Shown here one piece after another: positions 23,764-33,071 of a stretch of DNA of 64,000 bases. Source of the stretch: Gemmatimonadaceae bacterium (GTDB lineage Bacteria > Gemmatimonadota > Gemmatimonadetes > Gemmatimonadales > Gemmatimonadaceae); assembly GCA_019186945.1 (NCBI GenBank), contig JABAQJ010000007.1:310001-374000 (forward strand), written 5' to 3'. Both the position numbers and the translations under genes were made by a program. Numbering within the stretch: position 1 is the stretch's first letter; each line of letters opens with the position of its first letter. The notes beneath the pieces are model-generated. The model searched no databases, had not been told where the DNA came from, and was given only the letters and a program-made list of their open reading frames with translations.

Positions 23764-26127
23764 ATGTCGATTCGCACCTGCCTTCCGGTATTCGCGATCC
23801 TGGCCACGGGCTGCGCGGAACGCGTCGACCGGGCCACGATCGGTCCCGACGGTCCGTACATCGGCGTGGCCCCAGTGCTCGAACGCTTCATCGAACACGA
23901 GATGGCGGACAAGCACCTGCCCGGATTGTCGATCGCCCTCGTAGACGACCAGCGCATTGTCTGGGCGCGAGGCTTTGGCGTCGAGCACGGGATCGACTCG
24001 ACGCCGGCAACGGCGCAGACGGTGTATCGCGTCGGCTCCGTCTCCAAGCTGTTCACGGACATTGCCGTGATGCAGCTGGTGGAACGCGGGAAGCTCGACC
24101 TCGATGCGCCCGTCACCGCGTACTTGCCGAACTTCGCTCCGGCCAACCGATTCCAGGAGGCAATTACGCTTCGCGAGCTGATGTCCCATCGGGCGGGGCT
24201 CGTGCGCGAGCCGCCGATCGGCAACTACTTCGACGATACGTCTCCTTCGTTGGAGGCGACGGTAGCCAGCCTCAACACGACGTCCGTCGTCTACCCCCCG
24301 CGCACACGTACCAAGTACTCGAATGCCGCCATCGCGACGGTCGGCTCGGTGCTCGAAACGGTACAGGCCGAGCCGTTCGCATCGTACCTCAAGCGTACGG
24401 TTCTTGCGCCCATGGGGCTCCGTCAGAGTGGATTCGAGCCCGATCCTTCGCTTGTCAGGCACCTCGCGGATGGGACGATGTGGACTTACCACGGACGCAC
24501 GTTTCCGGCGCCGACGTTCCAGCTTGGCATGGCGCCCGCCGGCAGCATGTACGCCACGATGACCGATCTGGCGCATTTCACGAGCGTCCTTTTTGCCGGA
24601 GGAAAGGGCATCGGCGGTCAGGTGCTGAAGGAGGCGACGCTCGATTCGATGTGGACGCCGCAGTTCGCCGCTGTCGGCGCCAGGACGGGTTACGGCATCG
24701 GCTTCGCAATCGACGAACTCGACGGCGAGCGCATCGTCAGGCATGGCGGTGCGATCTATGGCTTCGCCACCGAACTCGCCGCCCTGCCAGGGAAGAAGCT
24801 CGGTGTTGCGGTTTCGATCTCGAAGGACGGCGCCAACGCCGTGGCGACGCGTATCGCCAATGCCAGCCTTCGCCTGATGATCGCGGCGAAGAAGGGTCTG
24901 CCGCTCCCCGAGCCCACGACGACGTCGCCGACGTCGATGGCGATGGCCCGTCGCCTGGAGGGCAGGTATGGTAGCGAGCCGGACGCATTCACCCTTGTTC
25001 GGCGCGATTCCACGGTGACGTTGCGTGGCGACCGTGGCGGGCACTGGGCTCGGCTGCGTTCGGCAGGTGGCGACTCGCTGGTGATCGACGATCCGCTCGC
25101 ATTCGGCGGACCGATCATCCATTCGGTTGGAGACGGCGTGATCCGTGTCGCAGGCAATACGTTTCGGCGCCAGTCGCCAACGGCGGTGCCACTCGATCCC
25201 GAGCCGTCGTTGCGCGGACTGATCGGCGAGTATGGGTGGGACCACAACACGCTCTACATACTGGAACGGCGCGGAGTCCTGACGGCCCTGATCGAGTGGT
25301 TCTTCGAGTACCCGCTGTCCCGTGTGGCCGCGGACACCTTTGCTTTCCCCGCCGAGGGTCTCTACGACGGCGAGCGGCTCGTGTTCACCCGGGACTCGTC
25401 AGGCCGGGCCACGCGCGTGGAAGCGGCGGGCGTCGTCTTCAAGCGGCGTGCGATCCCGGGTGAGGACGGGAGCGTGTTCCGCATTACGCCGTTGAAGCCG
25501 GTTGCCCAGCTTCGCACGGACGCCCTCGCGGCCACGCCGCCGGTGGAGGACGGCGAGTTCCGCGAGAGCGATCTGATGGAGCTGACGACGCTGGACCCCA
25601 CGATCAGGCTGGACATCCGGTACGCCACCGATCGCAACTTCCTCAGCACGCCCGTTTATACGCAGGCGCGTGCTTTCCTGCAGCGGCCGGCGGCGGAGGC
25701 GCTGGTGCGGGCGCACCGCGCGCTCAGGTCGTTGGGCTTCGGGCTGCTGATCCACGACGGCTATCGCCCGTGGTACGTGACGAAGATGTTCTGGGACGGA
25801 ACGCCGGAATCCGACCATGTCTTCGTTGCCGATCCGTCACAGGGATCGAAGCACAACCGTGGCGGTGCGGTTGATCTGACGATGTACGATCTGAAGACGG
25901 GCAAGCCAGTCGTCACGACAGGCGGCTACGATGAGATGTCGGATCGGTCGTACCCGGATTATCCCGGCGGCACGTCGCGACAGCGAGCCCTCCGCGAGAT
26001 CCTGCGCGAGGCGATGGAGGCGCAGGGTTTCACGGTCTACGAGGCCGAGTGGTGGCACTTCGACTGGAAAGACTGGCGGCAGTACCGTATCGGCAACACG
26101 AGATTCGAAGACCTGGGACACGGATAG
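23764..26127 (+). CDS. Lipoprotein fusing a serine beta-lactamase-type domain to a VanX-type D-Ala-D-Ala dipeptidase
   Basis: Protein of 787 residues. Lipobox LATGC with Cys17 predicts outer-membrane or periplasmic anchoring. Residues about 40-390 form a class C beta-lactamase/PBP-like serine hydrolase: SVSK (Ser92-Lys95), KYSN for the YxN motif and RHGG near the HxG motif. A beta-rich linker of about 200 residues follows. The C-terminal part from about residue 595 is a VanX/DdpX zinc dipeptidase: LDIRYATDRNF, HDGYRP, SKHNRGGAVDLTM (SxHxxGxAxD zinc site) and EAEWWHFD (catalytic Glu and zinc His). One chain could therefore act on D-amino-acid peptides from the wall twice. ATG 23764 is chosen from the lipoprotein signal; the frame is open to 23680. 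Confidence 0.92.
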   Translation: MSIRTCLPVFAILATGCAERVDRATIGPDGPYIGVAPVLERFIEHEMADKHLPGLSIALVDDQRIVWARGFGVEHGIDSTPATAQTVYRVGSVSKLFTDIAVMQLVERGKLDLDAPVTAYLPNFAPANRFQEAITLRELMSHRAGLVREPPIGNYFDDTSPSLEATVASLNTTSVVYPPRTRTKYSNAAIATVGSVLETVQAEPFASYLKRTVLAPMGLRQSGFEPDPSLVRHLADGTMWTYHGRTFPAPTFQLGMAPAGSMYATMTDLAHFTSVLFAGGKGIGGQVLKEATLDSMWTPQFAAVGARTGYGIGFAIDELDGERIVRHGGAIYGFATELAALPGKKLGVAVSISKDGANAVATRIANASLRLMIAAKKGLPLPEPTTTSPTSMAMARRLEGRYGSEPDAFTLVRRDSTVTLRGDRGGHWARLRSAGGDSLVIDDPLAFGGPIIHSVGDGVIRVAGNTFRRQSPTAVPLDPEPSLRGLIGEYGWDHNTLYILERRGVLTALIEWFFEYPLSRVAADTFAFPAEGLYDGERLVFTRDSSGRATRVEAAGVVFKRRAIPGEDGSVFRITPLKPVAQLRTDALAATPPVEDGEFRESDLMELTTLDPTIRLDIRYATDRNFLSTPVYTQARAFLQRPAAEALVRAHRALRSLGFGLLIHDGYRPWYVTKMFWDGTPESDHVFVADPSQGSKHNRGGAVDLTMYDLKTGKPVVTTGGYDEMSDRSYPDYPGGTSRQRALREILREAMEAQGFTVYEAEWWHFDWKDWRQYRIGNTRFEDLGHG

Positions 26128-26145
26128 CGCCGAGGGCACCGGCGA

Positions 26146-26173
26146 GGTGAGGCGGGCGAACGCCTGCCTCACC
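26146..26173. terminator. Bidirectional hairpin between convergent genes
   Basis: Left arm GGTGAGGCGGGC and right arm GCCTGCCTCACC pair over 12 positions (one G-T wobble) around a GAAC tetraloop. It sits between the 3' ends of the lipoprotein gene and the DUF5916 gene. No U-tract follows on either strand. Confidence 0.75.
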
Positions 26174-26195
26174 AGCGTGCGGGTCGACGCCCTGC

Positions 26196-28523
26196 CTAGA
26201 ACGAGAACATCTGTGTGACCTTCAGGATCAGCGCGCGACCAGGCACCAGGTTGTCGCTCGTCAGGAACCGCTGGTCGTTGTAAACGATGAAGATGTCGCT
26301 TAGTGGGTGGTGGATCAGGTTGAACCGGATGTTCGCATTGAACTGTTTCGTCGTGCCGTCGTACTGCGACAGTGCGTCCACGAACATGTTGGTCGTGAAC
26401 GAATAGTTGGCGCGCAAAGTCCAGAAGCTGTTGACGAACTTTACCGGCGACGGGTCGTTGTCGATCCGGAGATCGCCAAGGTCGGCCGAGGTGCGCTGAA
26501 GACCGACTGTCGTGCGGAACCGGTAGGTTGGGCGGATCGTGACCGAGCCATTGATGGTGCGCTGCGTTCCGGTGTACAGTCCGCCCACGATGATACGGGT
26601 ATTCGTCGAGATCTTCCGGCTCTGGTCGCTCATGACGTAAACCATGTATTCGGTCCAGCTGTGCAGGCCGGCGGGAATCGAATCGCGCATCTTCGCATTT
26701 GGCCTGAGGGGCGAGGTCAGGCGGTTGGCATTCGGATTGATCGAGACCTCGACCACCGCGCCATTGTTGAAGAAGGTGGACCAGCCTGTGTGCAGCGTCT
26801 TACCGGCGATTTCGCCGGCCAGATTCTCCTGGTAGTTCCAGACGACGTGCGGATGGAACTCGCGGATGCCGTGCTCGCGAAGCGATGCGGATCGAGGACG
26901 CAGTCCGGTGTCGAGCAGGTACTTTCGCACGCCAGTCCGCCGGTAATAGCCCAGATCGTTCTGGAATCCGGAGCCCAGCTGCATCACCCCGCCCTTGCCG
27001 TGAAAGAAGTTGCCCTCCCAGTTGAGCGTAGAGCGCCAGGCATAGTCGCCTGAGTCGATGCCCGGGGTCTCCGTCTTCACGACGTACGAGTTCCAGTCGA
27101 GGTTGCCGAACAGGCGGTAGTTGTTATCGGCGCCGAACACGCGATTGTGGTAGCTGCTGCCCGTGGTGTTCAGCGTTTGCATCGCGAAGAACCCGATGTC
27201 GTTGCCGGCCCTGCCGAGGTTCTGTCGCAGCCGCAACACACTGGAGTTCACTCCCGGATGCGTACCATCCTCGCGCTCCTGAACGGACAGGATGCCGATT
27301 CGCGTTCCCTCTGACAGCCTGCCCGTCACCCGGACGCCGCCGAGAATCGGCAGCTGCGCGCCGCCGGAGGTGAGTCCGATGCGCCGTGAAAAGAACAAAA
27401 GGTTGTCCTCGTCAGGCGTCGGCGTCGGGTTCACACGGTTGTTCCGGGCAGCGTCGCCCACGTAAAAGATCCCCGAGTTCTCCAGGAAGAAGTCGCGCTT
27501 CTCGGGGAAGAACTGCGAGAACTGTGTCAGATTCACCTGCTGCTCGTCAGCTTCAACCTGACCGAAGTCGGGGTTCACCGTGACGTCCATCGTTATTCCG
27601 GGAGTGAGTGCCGCCCGTACGTCCACGCCGACGTCTCCCGTCGTCGCGAAGGACGGCTTGGGTGCCGACTTGGTGCCGACTTCCCGAACTGAGCTGGACG
27701 CGACGTACGGCTTGACCCGCAGGTCGCGCCCCGCGCTGCCGGTCTGGAGTCCAGCCAGATTCCCGGCCAGAGACACACGGTTCAGATCGAACGAACGCGG
27801 CACCGGCGACCAGTAGTCGAGCTCATTGCGGCGGCGAAGATGCCGGGAAAAGTTGACGCCCCATGGCTGACTGCTTGCAGGGTTGAACCGGAGCGCGCGG
27901 AACGGAATCCGGATTTCGGCTGTCCAGCCATCGTCGTCCAGGCGCGTCCTGACCTCCCACACCGCATCCCAGCTCTGGTTGACCTCGCGGCCTTCAAGTG
28001 CAACCTGGCGGTCGTGACGCGCCCCCTCCGGGTTGGTGCTGAACACATACGCATTTCGCCGATCGCCAAACGTGTCGAGCAGGATGGAGAAGCCGTCCTG
28101 GTCGCTCTCGGCGAAATCCTTCTTGATGTCGGTGATGACGTGGCCAACGCGGCTGTAGAGCTTTGCCCCGATGTAGAGGTTGTCCGCGTCATATGCCATG
28201 CGCACGACGGTTCGCTCGCTGGCGGCCTCTCCCTCCAGCGGCTCGGCTTGCACGAAGTCCTCGGCCGGCTCGGCCCGTTGCCACACGTCCTCGTCGAGGA
28301 CGCCGTCTATGCGGATCGGGGAGTTGGCGGGCGCAGCGAGGATTTCGCGCCGTCCGTCGGCCGAGTGCCGTCCGGAGAGGGTACGCCCGCGAGCGAGCAT
28401 GCGAGCGGCAACATCTCCCGGAGTTCCCTGGGAGCGAAGGTCGGAGCTCAAGGATGCCAGTGCTAACGGAAGCACCGGCCAGAGTCGAGGCACGATACGG
28501 CGGCGTGGCGCAGGACGCGTCAT
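26196..28523 (-). CDS. Outer-membrane protein with CBM9-like domain and DUF5916 beta-barrel
   Basis: Secreted protein of 775 residues. After a basic signal peptide (RRIVPRLWPVLPLALASLSSDLRSQG) comes a carbohydrate-binding family 9-like domain: IRIDGVLDEDVWQRAEPAEDFVQ, ERTVVRMAYDADNLYIGAKLY, DGFSILLDTFGDRRNAYVFSTNPEG, WTAEIRIPFRALRF. The rest is a DUF5916 region ending in alternating strands and a terminal aromatic residue (ILKVTQMFSF), as expected for a barrel inserted by the BAM complex. Such proteins are common in Bacteroidota and Gemmatimonadota and probably handle glycans or peptides at the surface; the ligand is unknown. ATG 28521-28523 was chosen by the signal peptide; the frame is open to 28799. 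Confidence 0.88.
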   Translation of the reverse strand: MTRPAPRRRIVPRLWPVLPLALASLSSDLRSQGTPGDVAARMLARGRTLSGRHSADGRREILAAPANSPIRIDGVLDEDVWQRAEPAEDFVQAEPLEGEAASERTVVRMAYDADNLYIGAKLYSRVGHVITDIKKDFAESDQDGFSILLDTFGDRRNAYVFSTNPEGARHDRQVALEGREVNQSWDAVWEVRTRLDDDGWTAEIRIPFRALRFNPASSQPWGVNFSRHLRRRNELDYWSPVPRSFDLNRVSLAGNLAGLQTGSAGRDLRVKPYVASSSVREVGTKSAPKPSFATTGDVGVDVRAALTPGITMDVTVNPDFGQVEADEQQVNLTQFSQFFPEKRDFFLENSGIFYVGDAARNNRVNPTPTPDEDNLLFFSRRIGLTSGGAQLPILGGVRVTGRLSEGTRIGILSVQEREDGTHPGVNSSVLRLRQNLGRAGNDIGFFAMQTLNTTGSSYHNRVFGADNNYRLFGNLDWNSYVVKTETPGIDSGDYAWRSTLNWEGNFFHGKGGVMQLGSGFQNDLGYYRRTGVRKYLLDTGLRPRSASLREHGIREFHPHVVWNYQENLAGEIAGKTLHTGWSTFFNNGAVVEVSINPNANRLTSPLRPNAKMRDSIPAGLHSWTEYMVYVMSDQSRKISTNTRIIVGGLYTGTQRTINGSVTIRPTYRFRTTVGLQRTSADLGDLRIDNDPSPVKFVNSFWTLRANYSFTTNMFVDALSQYDGTTKQFNANIRFNLIHHPLSDIFIVYNDQRFLTSDNLVPGRALILKVTQMFSF

Positions 28524-28759
28524 TGAAGGCAATACACGGTGGCGGGTGGCGGACCGAAGCTGGTCCAGTGCAGGAAAAAGTACGCGCGTGCGGTGCGAGA
28601 CGCTGGCGTCCGTGTGAACGACCGGAGCGATCCGGGCTGGGCGGGTTGAGGCTGGCACGCGCAATTTCGGGAGTGGAGGGTCGGCGACGGGCGCCCTGAG
28701 GCCGGTCTGGGGGCGTTCTCGCGGCCTTCGCCATCGGGGACTCGTTCCGGGGCACCGCT

Positions 28760-28792
28760 CAACAATCCTCGTGTGATGCTGCAGGATTGTTG
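28760..28792. repeat. Perfect 10-bp inverted repeat
   Basis: CAACAATCCT (28760-28769) and AGGATTGTTG (28783-28792) are separated by 13 bp. It is markedly more AT-rich than its surroundings. It could be an operator for the DUF5916 gene, whose start is about 240 bp away, or a stem-loop in an untranslated region. Confidence 0.5.
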
Positions 28793-29012
28793 CGGGCATC
28801 GGCGTTCTGGCCTCTGCGGCCTGCCACTGACGACGTCGACCTGTTGTCGCGGCGGGTGGCCGGGCTCACTGGCCTTGGGAGGACGTAGATCTTCGGCAGG
28901 ACGTGGGTGAGGAGTGCGTACAGATGCAACGCAGTGCCGGTTCCGGGCCGAAGGCATGCGTGCTGTTCGCGTGTTTCGTCGTCGAGGACGTCTTGTTGGT
29001 ATTGGGCAGGTG

Positions 29013-29047
29013 CGGGTACGACCGGTTCTCTGATCCGGTCGTACCCG
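29013..29047 (-). terminator. Terminator-like hairpin after the imuA-imuB-dnaE2 operon
   Basis: CGGGTACGACCGG (29013-29025) and CCGGTCGTACCCG (29035-29047) form a 13-bp perfect stem around a 9-nt loop. It begins 13 bp beyond the dnaE2 stop codon. No U-tract. Confidence 0.78.
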
Positions 29048-29060
29048 TGGGGAGCGTCAG

Positions 29061-32000
29061 TCAATGGAAGTTGTGGCCTTTGGCCCAGTGTTCGCCTGCA
29101 TCGGCGCGAAGCGCACGGAACTCCTCGCCACGCAGGTTCACGACGTTGCTCTCGACCTGGAGCGTGCCGCGGATGAGGAGGAGCGGCGACGAAGAGATGA
29201 GGAGGGCCTGGCGTTCGAACCGTTTGGGTGTGACGACCACGTTGACGATTCCGGTTTCGTCTTCGATCGAGAGGAAGACGAAGCCCTTGGCGGTACCGGG
29301 GCGCTGGCGGCAGATGACGAGTCCGGCGAGGGCGACTCGTTCGTCGTCGCGTCCGCTGCGAAGGAGGTCGCGCGCGGTGCGGATGCCGTTAGGCGCCAGA
29401 AGTTCCCGCAGGTGTCGCATGGGGTGGCCGGCGAGGGAGAGCCCGGTCAGGCGGTAGTCGGCGTCCGTGAGTTCGAGGGGCGACATGGGCGGTAGATGGC
29501 GTCCGTCGCCGCCAGGCTGCTGTTGTCGGTGGGGTTGTGGGGCGAGCGGCCCGGCGTCTCCACGTACGGCGTCGAGCAGGCGCCAGAGGGCGACGCGTCT
29601 TCGTTCGAGTACTGGGACGTCGGCGACCATGCGATCGAAGGCGCCTGCTTCGCAGAGGGCGCGCAGGGCTCCCCGGTCGAGTCGGGCGCGGCGGACGACG
29701 TCTGGAATATCCTTGAAGGGACCGTCGCGCAGGGCGGCCTCGAGTATTTCCCGGGCGGCGGCTCCGAGGCCGCGTACGGTGCGCAGGCCGAGGCGAACGG
29801 CAGGGGAGGGTGGTCGAGCTGGCGGTGGCGATGGTGTGATAGGGTCGGCGTGGAAATGGTGAGGTGGGGGTGAGTGGCGCGCGGTATCGTTGTTGTTGGG
29901 GGGGGCCCCCCGCGCCATTTCAGCCGCGCGCTCGTTTCGTCTCCCGCTCGCATCGCGAGGCTCTCGAACGCGCTCGTCCTGCCCGGCATCCTGCTCGATC
30001 GTTGTCGGTTCCCCGGCAGGCATCCGGCGCACCAGTTGCACCACGCCATCGTACGGTACGATCGTCGTCCCGTCTGCCATCTCCAATGCGTGGTCCCATG
30101 CGGACCGTGTCAGGTCCACCGGTCGCACTGTAACTCCATGCCGCCGCGCATCCTCGATCAGCGTTCCCACCGAGTAGAATCCCATCGGCTGGGCGTTCAG
30201 GATCGCCGCCGTGAACTCAGCCGCGTAGTAGTGCCGCAGGTACGCCGACGCATACACGATCAACGCAAAACTCGCCGAGTGCGACTCCGGGAAGCCGTAG
30301 TCGGCGAAGGCATTGATCTGGTTGTAGATCCGTCGCGCGATATCCTCGGGGATACCGTTGCGCCGCATCCCGGCTATCAGCTTCTCGCAGATAGCCGCCA
30401 TTCGCTCGTGCGAGCGTTTGTGCCCCATCGCCCGCCGCAGCGTATCTGCCTCGCCCGGCGTGAATCCCGCCGCCACGATTGCCACCTGCATCCCCTGCTC
30501 CTGGAACAGCGGCACGCCCAGCGTGCGGCGGAGGATCGGTTCCACTGACGGATGCGGATACGTCACGGCTTCCTCTCCGGCGCGCCGCCGCAGATAGGGA
30601 TGCACCATCTCCCCTTGAATAGGGCCGGGCCGGATGAGAGCGACTTCGACCACCAGATCGTAGAACGATCGCGGCTTCAGGCGTGGCAGGGTGTTCATCT
30701 GCGCGCGGCTTTCCACCTGGAAAACGCCGATCGTGTCGGCAGCGCACAAGTCGTCGTACACCGCCTGATCCGCCAGGTCCAGTCGCGCCAGGTCGATCGT
30801 CACACCGCGAGTTGCCCGGATGTACTTGAGACAATCCTGGAGGACGGTCAGCATTCCCAGGCCTAACAAGTCGATCTTCACGAGTCCCGCGGCATCCAGG
30901 TCGTCGCGCTCCCACTGGATCACGGTGCGCCCGGGCATCGATGCCGGTTCGATCGGAACGACGGTCGACAGGGGTTCTGCCGTCAGCACAAATCCTCCGA
31001 CGTGGATCGAGCGGTGACGGGGCGCCTGGTGCAAACCGGCCACGATTTCGGGCAGCGCCTGCACACGCCGGTCGCGCGGGTCGAGTCCCGCCTGGGCCAG
31101 CATCGAACCGGGCCCGGCCTCCGGCACGGTGTGTGGCATCGTGGCCGGGTCGCGATCGACCGGTCCATGGAGAGGGGGATCCGTGGATCCGGGAGAGGAT
31201 GGCGTGGCCTGGTTGCCGGGGCCATCACCGGACGGCGGCGATCCTGCCGCTGCCGGCCGCCTTCGACGTGGAGCGAGAGCACCGGCGACGGCGGACGGTC
31301 GTCCGTCAGGGACAACACCACGCAGGATATCGGGACGTCCGGAGTGGGCAGCAGCAACACGCCGTGCTGCCACCGAGTCTCCGCGCGCCCGTGACGACAC
31401 CTCAGCGTCGTGTGGCGCGTCCCGGTTCCGTCGATGCGCCAGCAGCTTCTCCGCGGTCCATTCCTCGGGATGCTTGCGTGCGTCGTCGGGCAACCCCGGC
31501 CGATCGCTCTGCGGATCCAGGTCGTAATGCCGGCCGAGCATCTCGGTGGCGGTCGCGCCGGCTCGCAACGCCTCGGCGGTGGATTTGGCGGAGAAACGGT
31601 CGCTCAACGTGCTCAGGACACTCGCCTGATCTTCCGAAAATCCCAGTACCTTCGCAGCGTCGCGGACTGCCGATCGTCCGCGATAGGTGATCTGCTCGCA
31701 GACCATCGCCGCGTGCTCGCGCCCGTATCGCTCGTACACGTACTGCAACACCTTCTCGCGATCGCGATGCGCAAAATCGATGTCGATATCCGGCGCTTCC
31801 TGCCGGTCCTCGCTCAGGAACCGCTCGAACAGCAATTCCATGCGGATCGGGTCGATGGCCGTGATTCCGAGGCAGTAGCACACGGCGGAGTTGGCCGCCG
31901 AGCCGCGCCCCTGGCACAGCACGCCCTCCCGGTTCGCGAACCGCACGATGTCCCAGACGATGAGGAAGTATCCGGCCAGGCCCAACCGGCGAATGACACC

Positions 32001-33071
32001 GAGTTCGTGGGAGATCTGCCGGGCATATCGTTCGGGAAGCTCGGCGAGACTGGCGATCCCGGAAGGAAGTCCGCCAGTAGCAACACCCGACTGGCGGCGT
32101 TCTCGAGGGACGTCCCGACTACCAGCTCGGCGTGTCCTGGCTGCCTGCGCCTGCGCGCCGTCATGCGAGGGATGCCCCCATCGTTCGACTGCGCCCTGCT
32201 CGACCAGTCGTTCGAGGTACTCGTCTGCCGACACGCCGGGAGGCAGCGGATAGTCCGGCAGCGTCGGCCGCATGTGCTCCAGCCGGAAGGCACAACGTTC
32301 GGCGATCGTCAGCGTCGCGCGAATGCCCTCCTCGGCGCCTTGCCAGCGCCGGCGCATCTGGGCAGCGCTCTTGAGATACCATTCGCCATTGGGACGGAGC
32401 CGGGTGCCCATGCCATCCAGCGTCTCCCGATGCTTGATGGCGAGGAGGACGTCATGGACGATGCGGCCCGTGGGGTGTGCGTAGCAGACGTCGTTGGTCA
32501 CGACCCACGGTATGCCTAACGATCTAGCCAGTGGAACGAGCTGTCGAACGATCGACCGTTCCTCGGGCAGGTGATGATCCCAGCATTCGATGGCGACGCG
32601 TCCCTCGAAGATGTCCAACAGGGTGGCGGTAGCCTCGCAGGCGGCGTCGATCCGGCCGGCGGCGACGCAGGCCGGGACCCATCCCCGTGGTCCGCCTGTC
32701 AGGGCGAAGACGCCGCGCGTGTGCTGCGCCAGCAGGTCGAGGGAGACTCGCGGTTCGCCCCGCGGGTGGTCCATGCGGGCGCGGGTGATCAGCGAGGCGA
32801 TGTTGCCGTATCCCTCGCGCGACTCGGCCAGCAGGACGAGCGGCGCCGGGACGTCGTCGATCGCCAGACTCAGTTCGGCTCCGAGTATTCCCGCAAGGTG
32901 CAATTCCCGGGCGGCCTGGGCGAAGCGCACGGCGCCGCCCAGGTCGTCGCGGTCGGTGAGCGCCAGTCCCGTCATGCCTAACGCCTTGGCTCGCGCCAGC
33001 AAGGCTTCCGGTTCCGAGGCGCCTTCCAGCAGCGAAAAGACGGAGCGGCAGTGCAGTTCGATGTAGGACAT
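29061..33071 (-). CDS. dnaE2: Error-prone DNA polymerase III alpha subunit DnaE2
   Basis: Translesion replicative-type polymerase of 1336 residues, catalytic part of the ImuA-ImuB-DnaE2 mutasome. N-terminal PHP domain: MSYIELHCRSVFSLLEGAS, TGLALTDRDDLGG. Palm: GRGSAANSAVCYCLGI and the catalytic triad segment PDIDIDFAHRDREKV. Thumb/fingers blocks include FQVESRAQMNTLPRLKPRSFYD and FPESHSASFALIVYASAYLRHYY. A helix-hairpin-helix region (LGLRTVRGLGAAAREI) and a C-terminal OB fold (FVFLSIEDETGIVNVVVTPKRFE) follow. Two low-complexity Pro/Gly/Asn-rich stretches interrupt the finger region and the part before the HhH, lengthening the protein beyond the usual 1050-1150. ATG 33069-33071 overlaps the imuB stop (ATGA). 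Confidence 0.96.
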   Translation of the reverse strand: MSYIELHCRSVFSLLEGASEPEALLARAKALGMTGLALTDRDDLGGAVRFAQAARELHLAGILGAELSLAIDDVPAPLVLLAESREGYGNIASLITRARMDHPRGEPRVSLDLLAQHTRGVFALTGGPRGWVPACVAAGRIDAACEATATLLDIFEGRVAIECWDHHLPEERSIVRQLVPLARSLGIPWVVTNDVCYAHPTGRIVHDVLLAIKHRETLDGMGTRLRPNGEWYLKSAAQMRRRWQGAEEGIRATLTIAERCAFRLEHMRPTLPDYPLPPGVSADEYLERLVEQGAVERWGHPSHDGAQAQAARTRRAGSRDVPRERRQSGVATGGLPSGIASLAELPERYARQISHELGVIRRLGLAGYFLIVWDIVRFANREGVLCQGRGSAANSAVCYCLGITAIDPIRMELLFERFLSEDRQEAPDIDIDFAHRDREKVLQYVYERYGREHAAMVCEQITYRGRSAVRDAAKVLGFSEDQASVLSTLSDRFSAKSTAEALRAGATATEMLGRHYDLDPQSDRPGLPDDARKHPEEWTAEKLLAHRRNRDAPHDAEVSSRARGDSVAARRVAAAHSGRPDILRGVVPDGRPSAVAGALAPRRRRPAAAGSPPSGDGPGNQATPSSPGSTDPPLHGPVDRDPATMPHTVPEAGPGSMLAQAGLDPRDRRVQALPEIVAGLHQAPRHRSIHVGGFVLTAEPLSTVVPIEPASMPGRTVIQWERDDLDAAGLVKIDLLGLGMLTVLQDCLKYIRATRGVTIDLARLDLADQAVYDDLCAADTIGVFQVESRAQMNTLPRLKPRSFYDLVVEVALIRPGPIQGEMVHPYLRRRAGEEAVTYPHPSVEPILRRTLGVPLFQEQGMQVAIVAAGFTPGEADTLRRAMGHKRSHERMAAICEKLIAGMRRNGIPEDIARRIYNQINAFADYGFPESHSASFALIVYASAYLRHYYAAEFTAAILNAQPMGFYSVGTLIEDARRHGVTVRPVDLTRSAWDHALEMADGTTIVPYDGVVQLVRRMPAGEPTTIEQDAGQDERVREPRDASGRRNERAAEMARGAPPNNNDTARHSPPPHHFHADPITPSPPPARPPSPAVRLGLRTVRGLGAAAREILEAALRDGPFKDIPDVVRRARLDRGALRALCEAGAFDRMVADVPVLERRRVALWRLLDAVRGDAGPLAPQPHRQQQPGGDGRHLPPMSPLELTDADYRLTGLSLAGHPMRHLRELLAPNGIRTARDLLRSGRDDERVALAGLVICRQRPGTAKGFVFLSIEDETGIVNVVVTPKRFERQALLISSSPLLLIRGTLQVESNVVNLRGEEFRALRADAGEHWAKGHNFH

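Larger units (their letters stand above)
28524..29060. other. Intergenic region between the DUF5916 gene and dnaE2
   Basis: A 537-bp stretch without a convincing gene. It contains a perfect 10-bp inverted repeat at 28760-28792 and a dnaE2 terminator hairpin at 29013-29047. The promoter of the DUF5916 gene should lie near 28530-28750 on the minus strand, but no clear boxes were seen. Confidence 0.5.
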
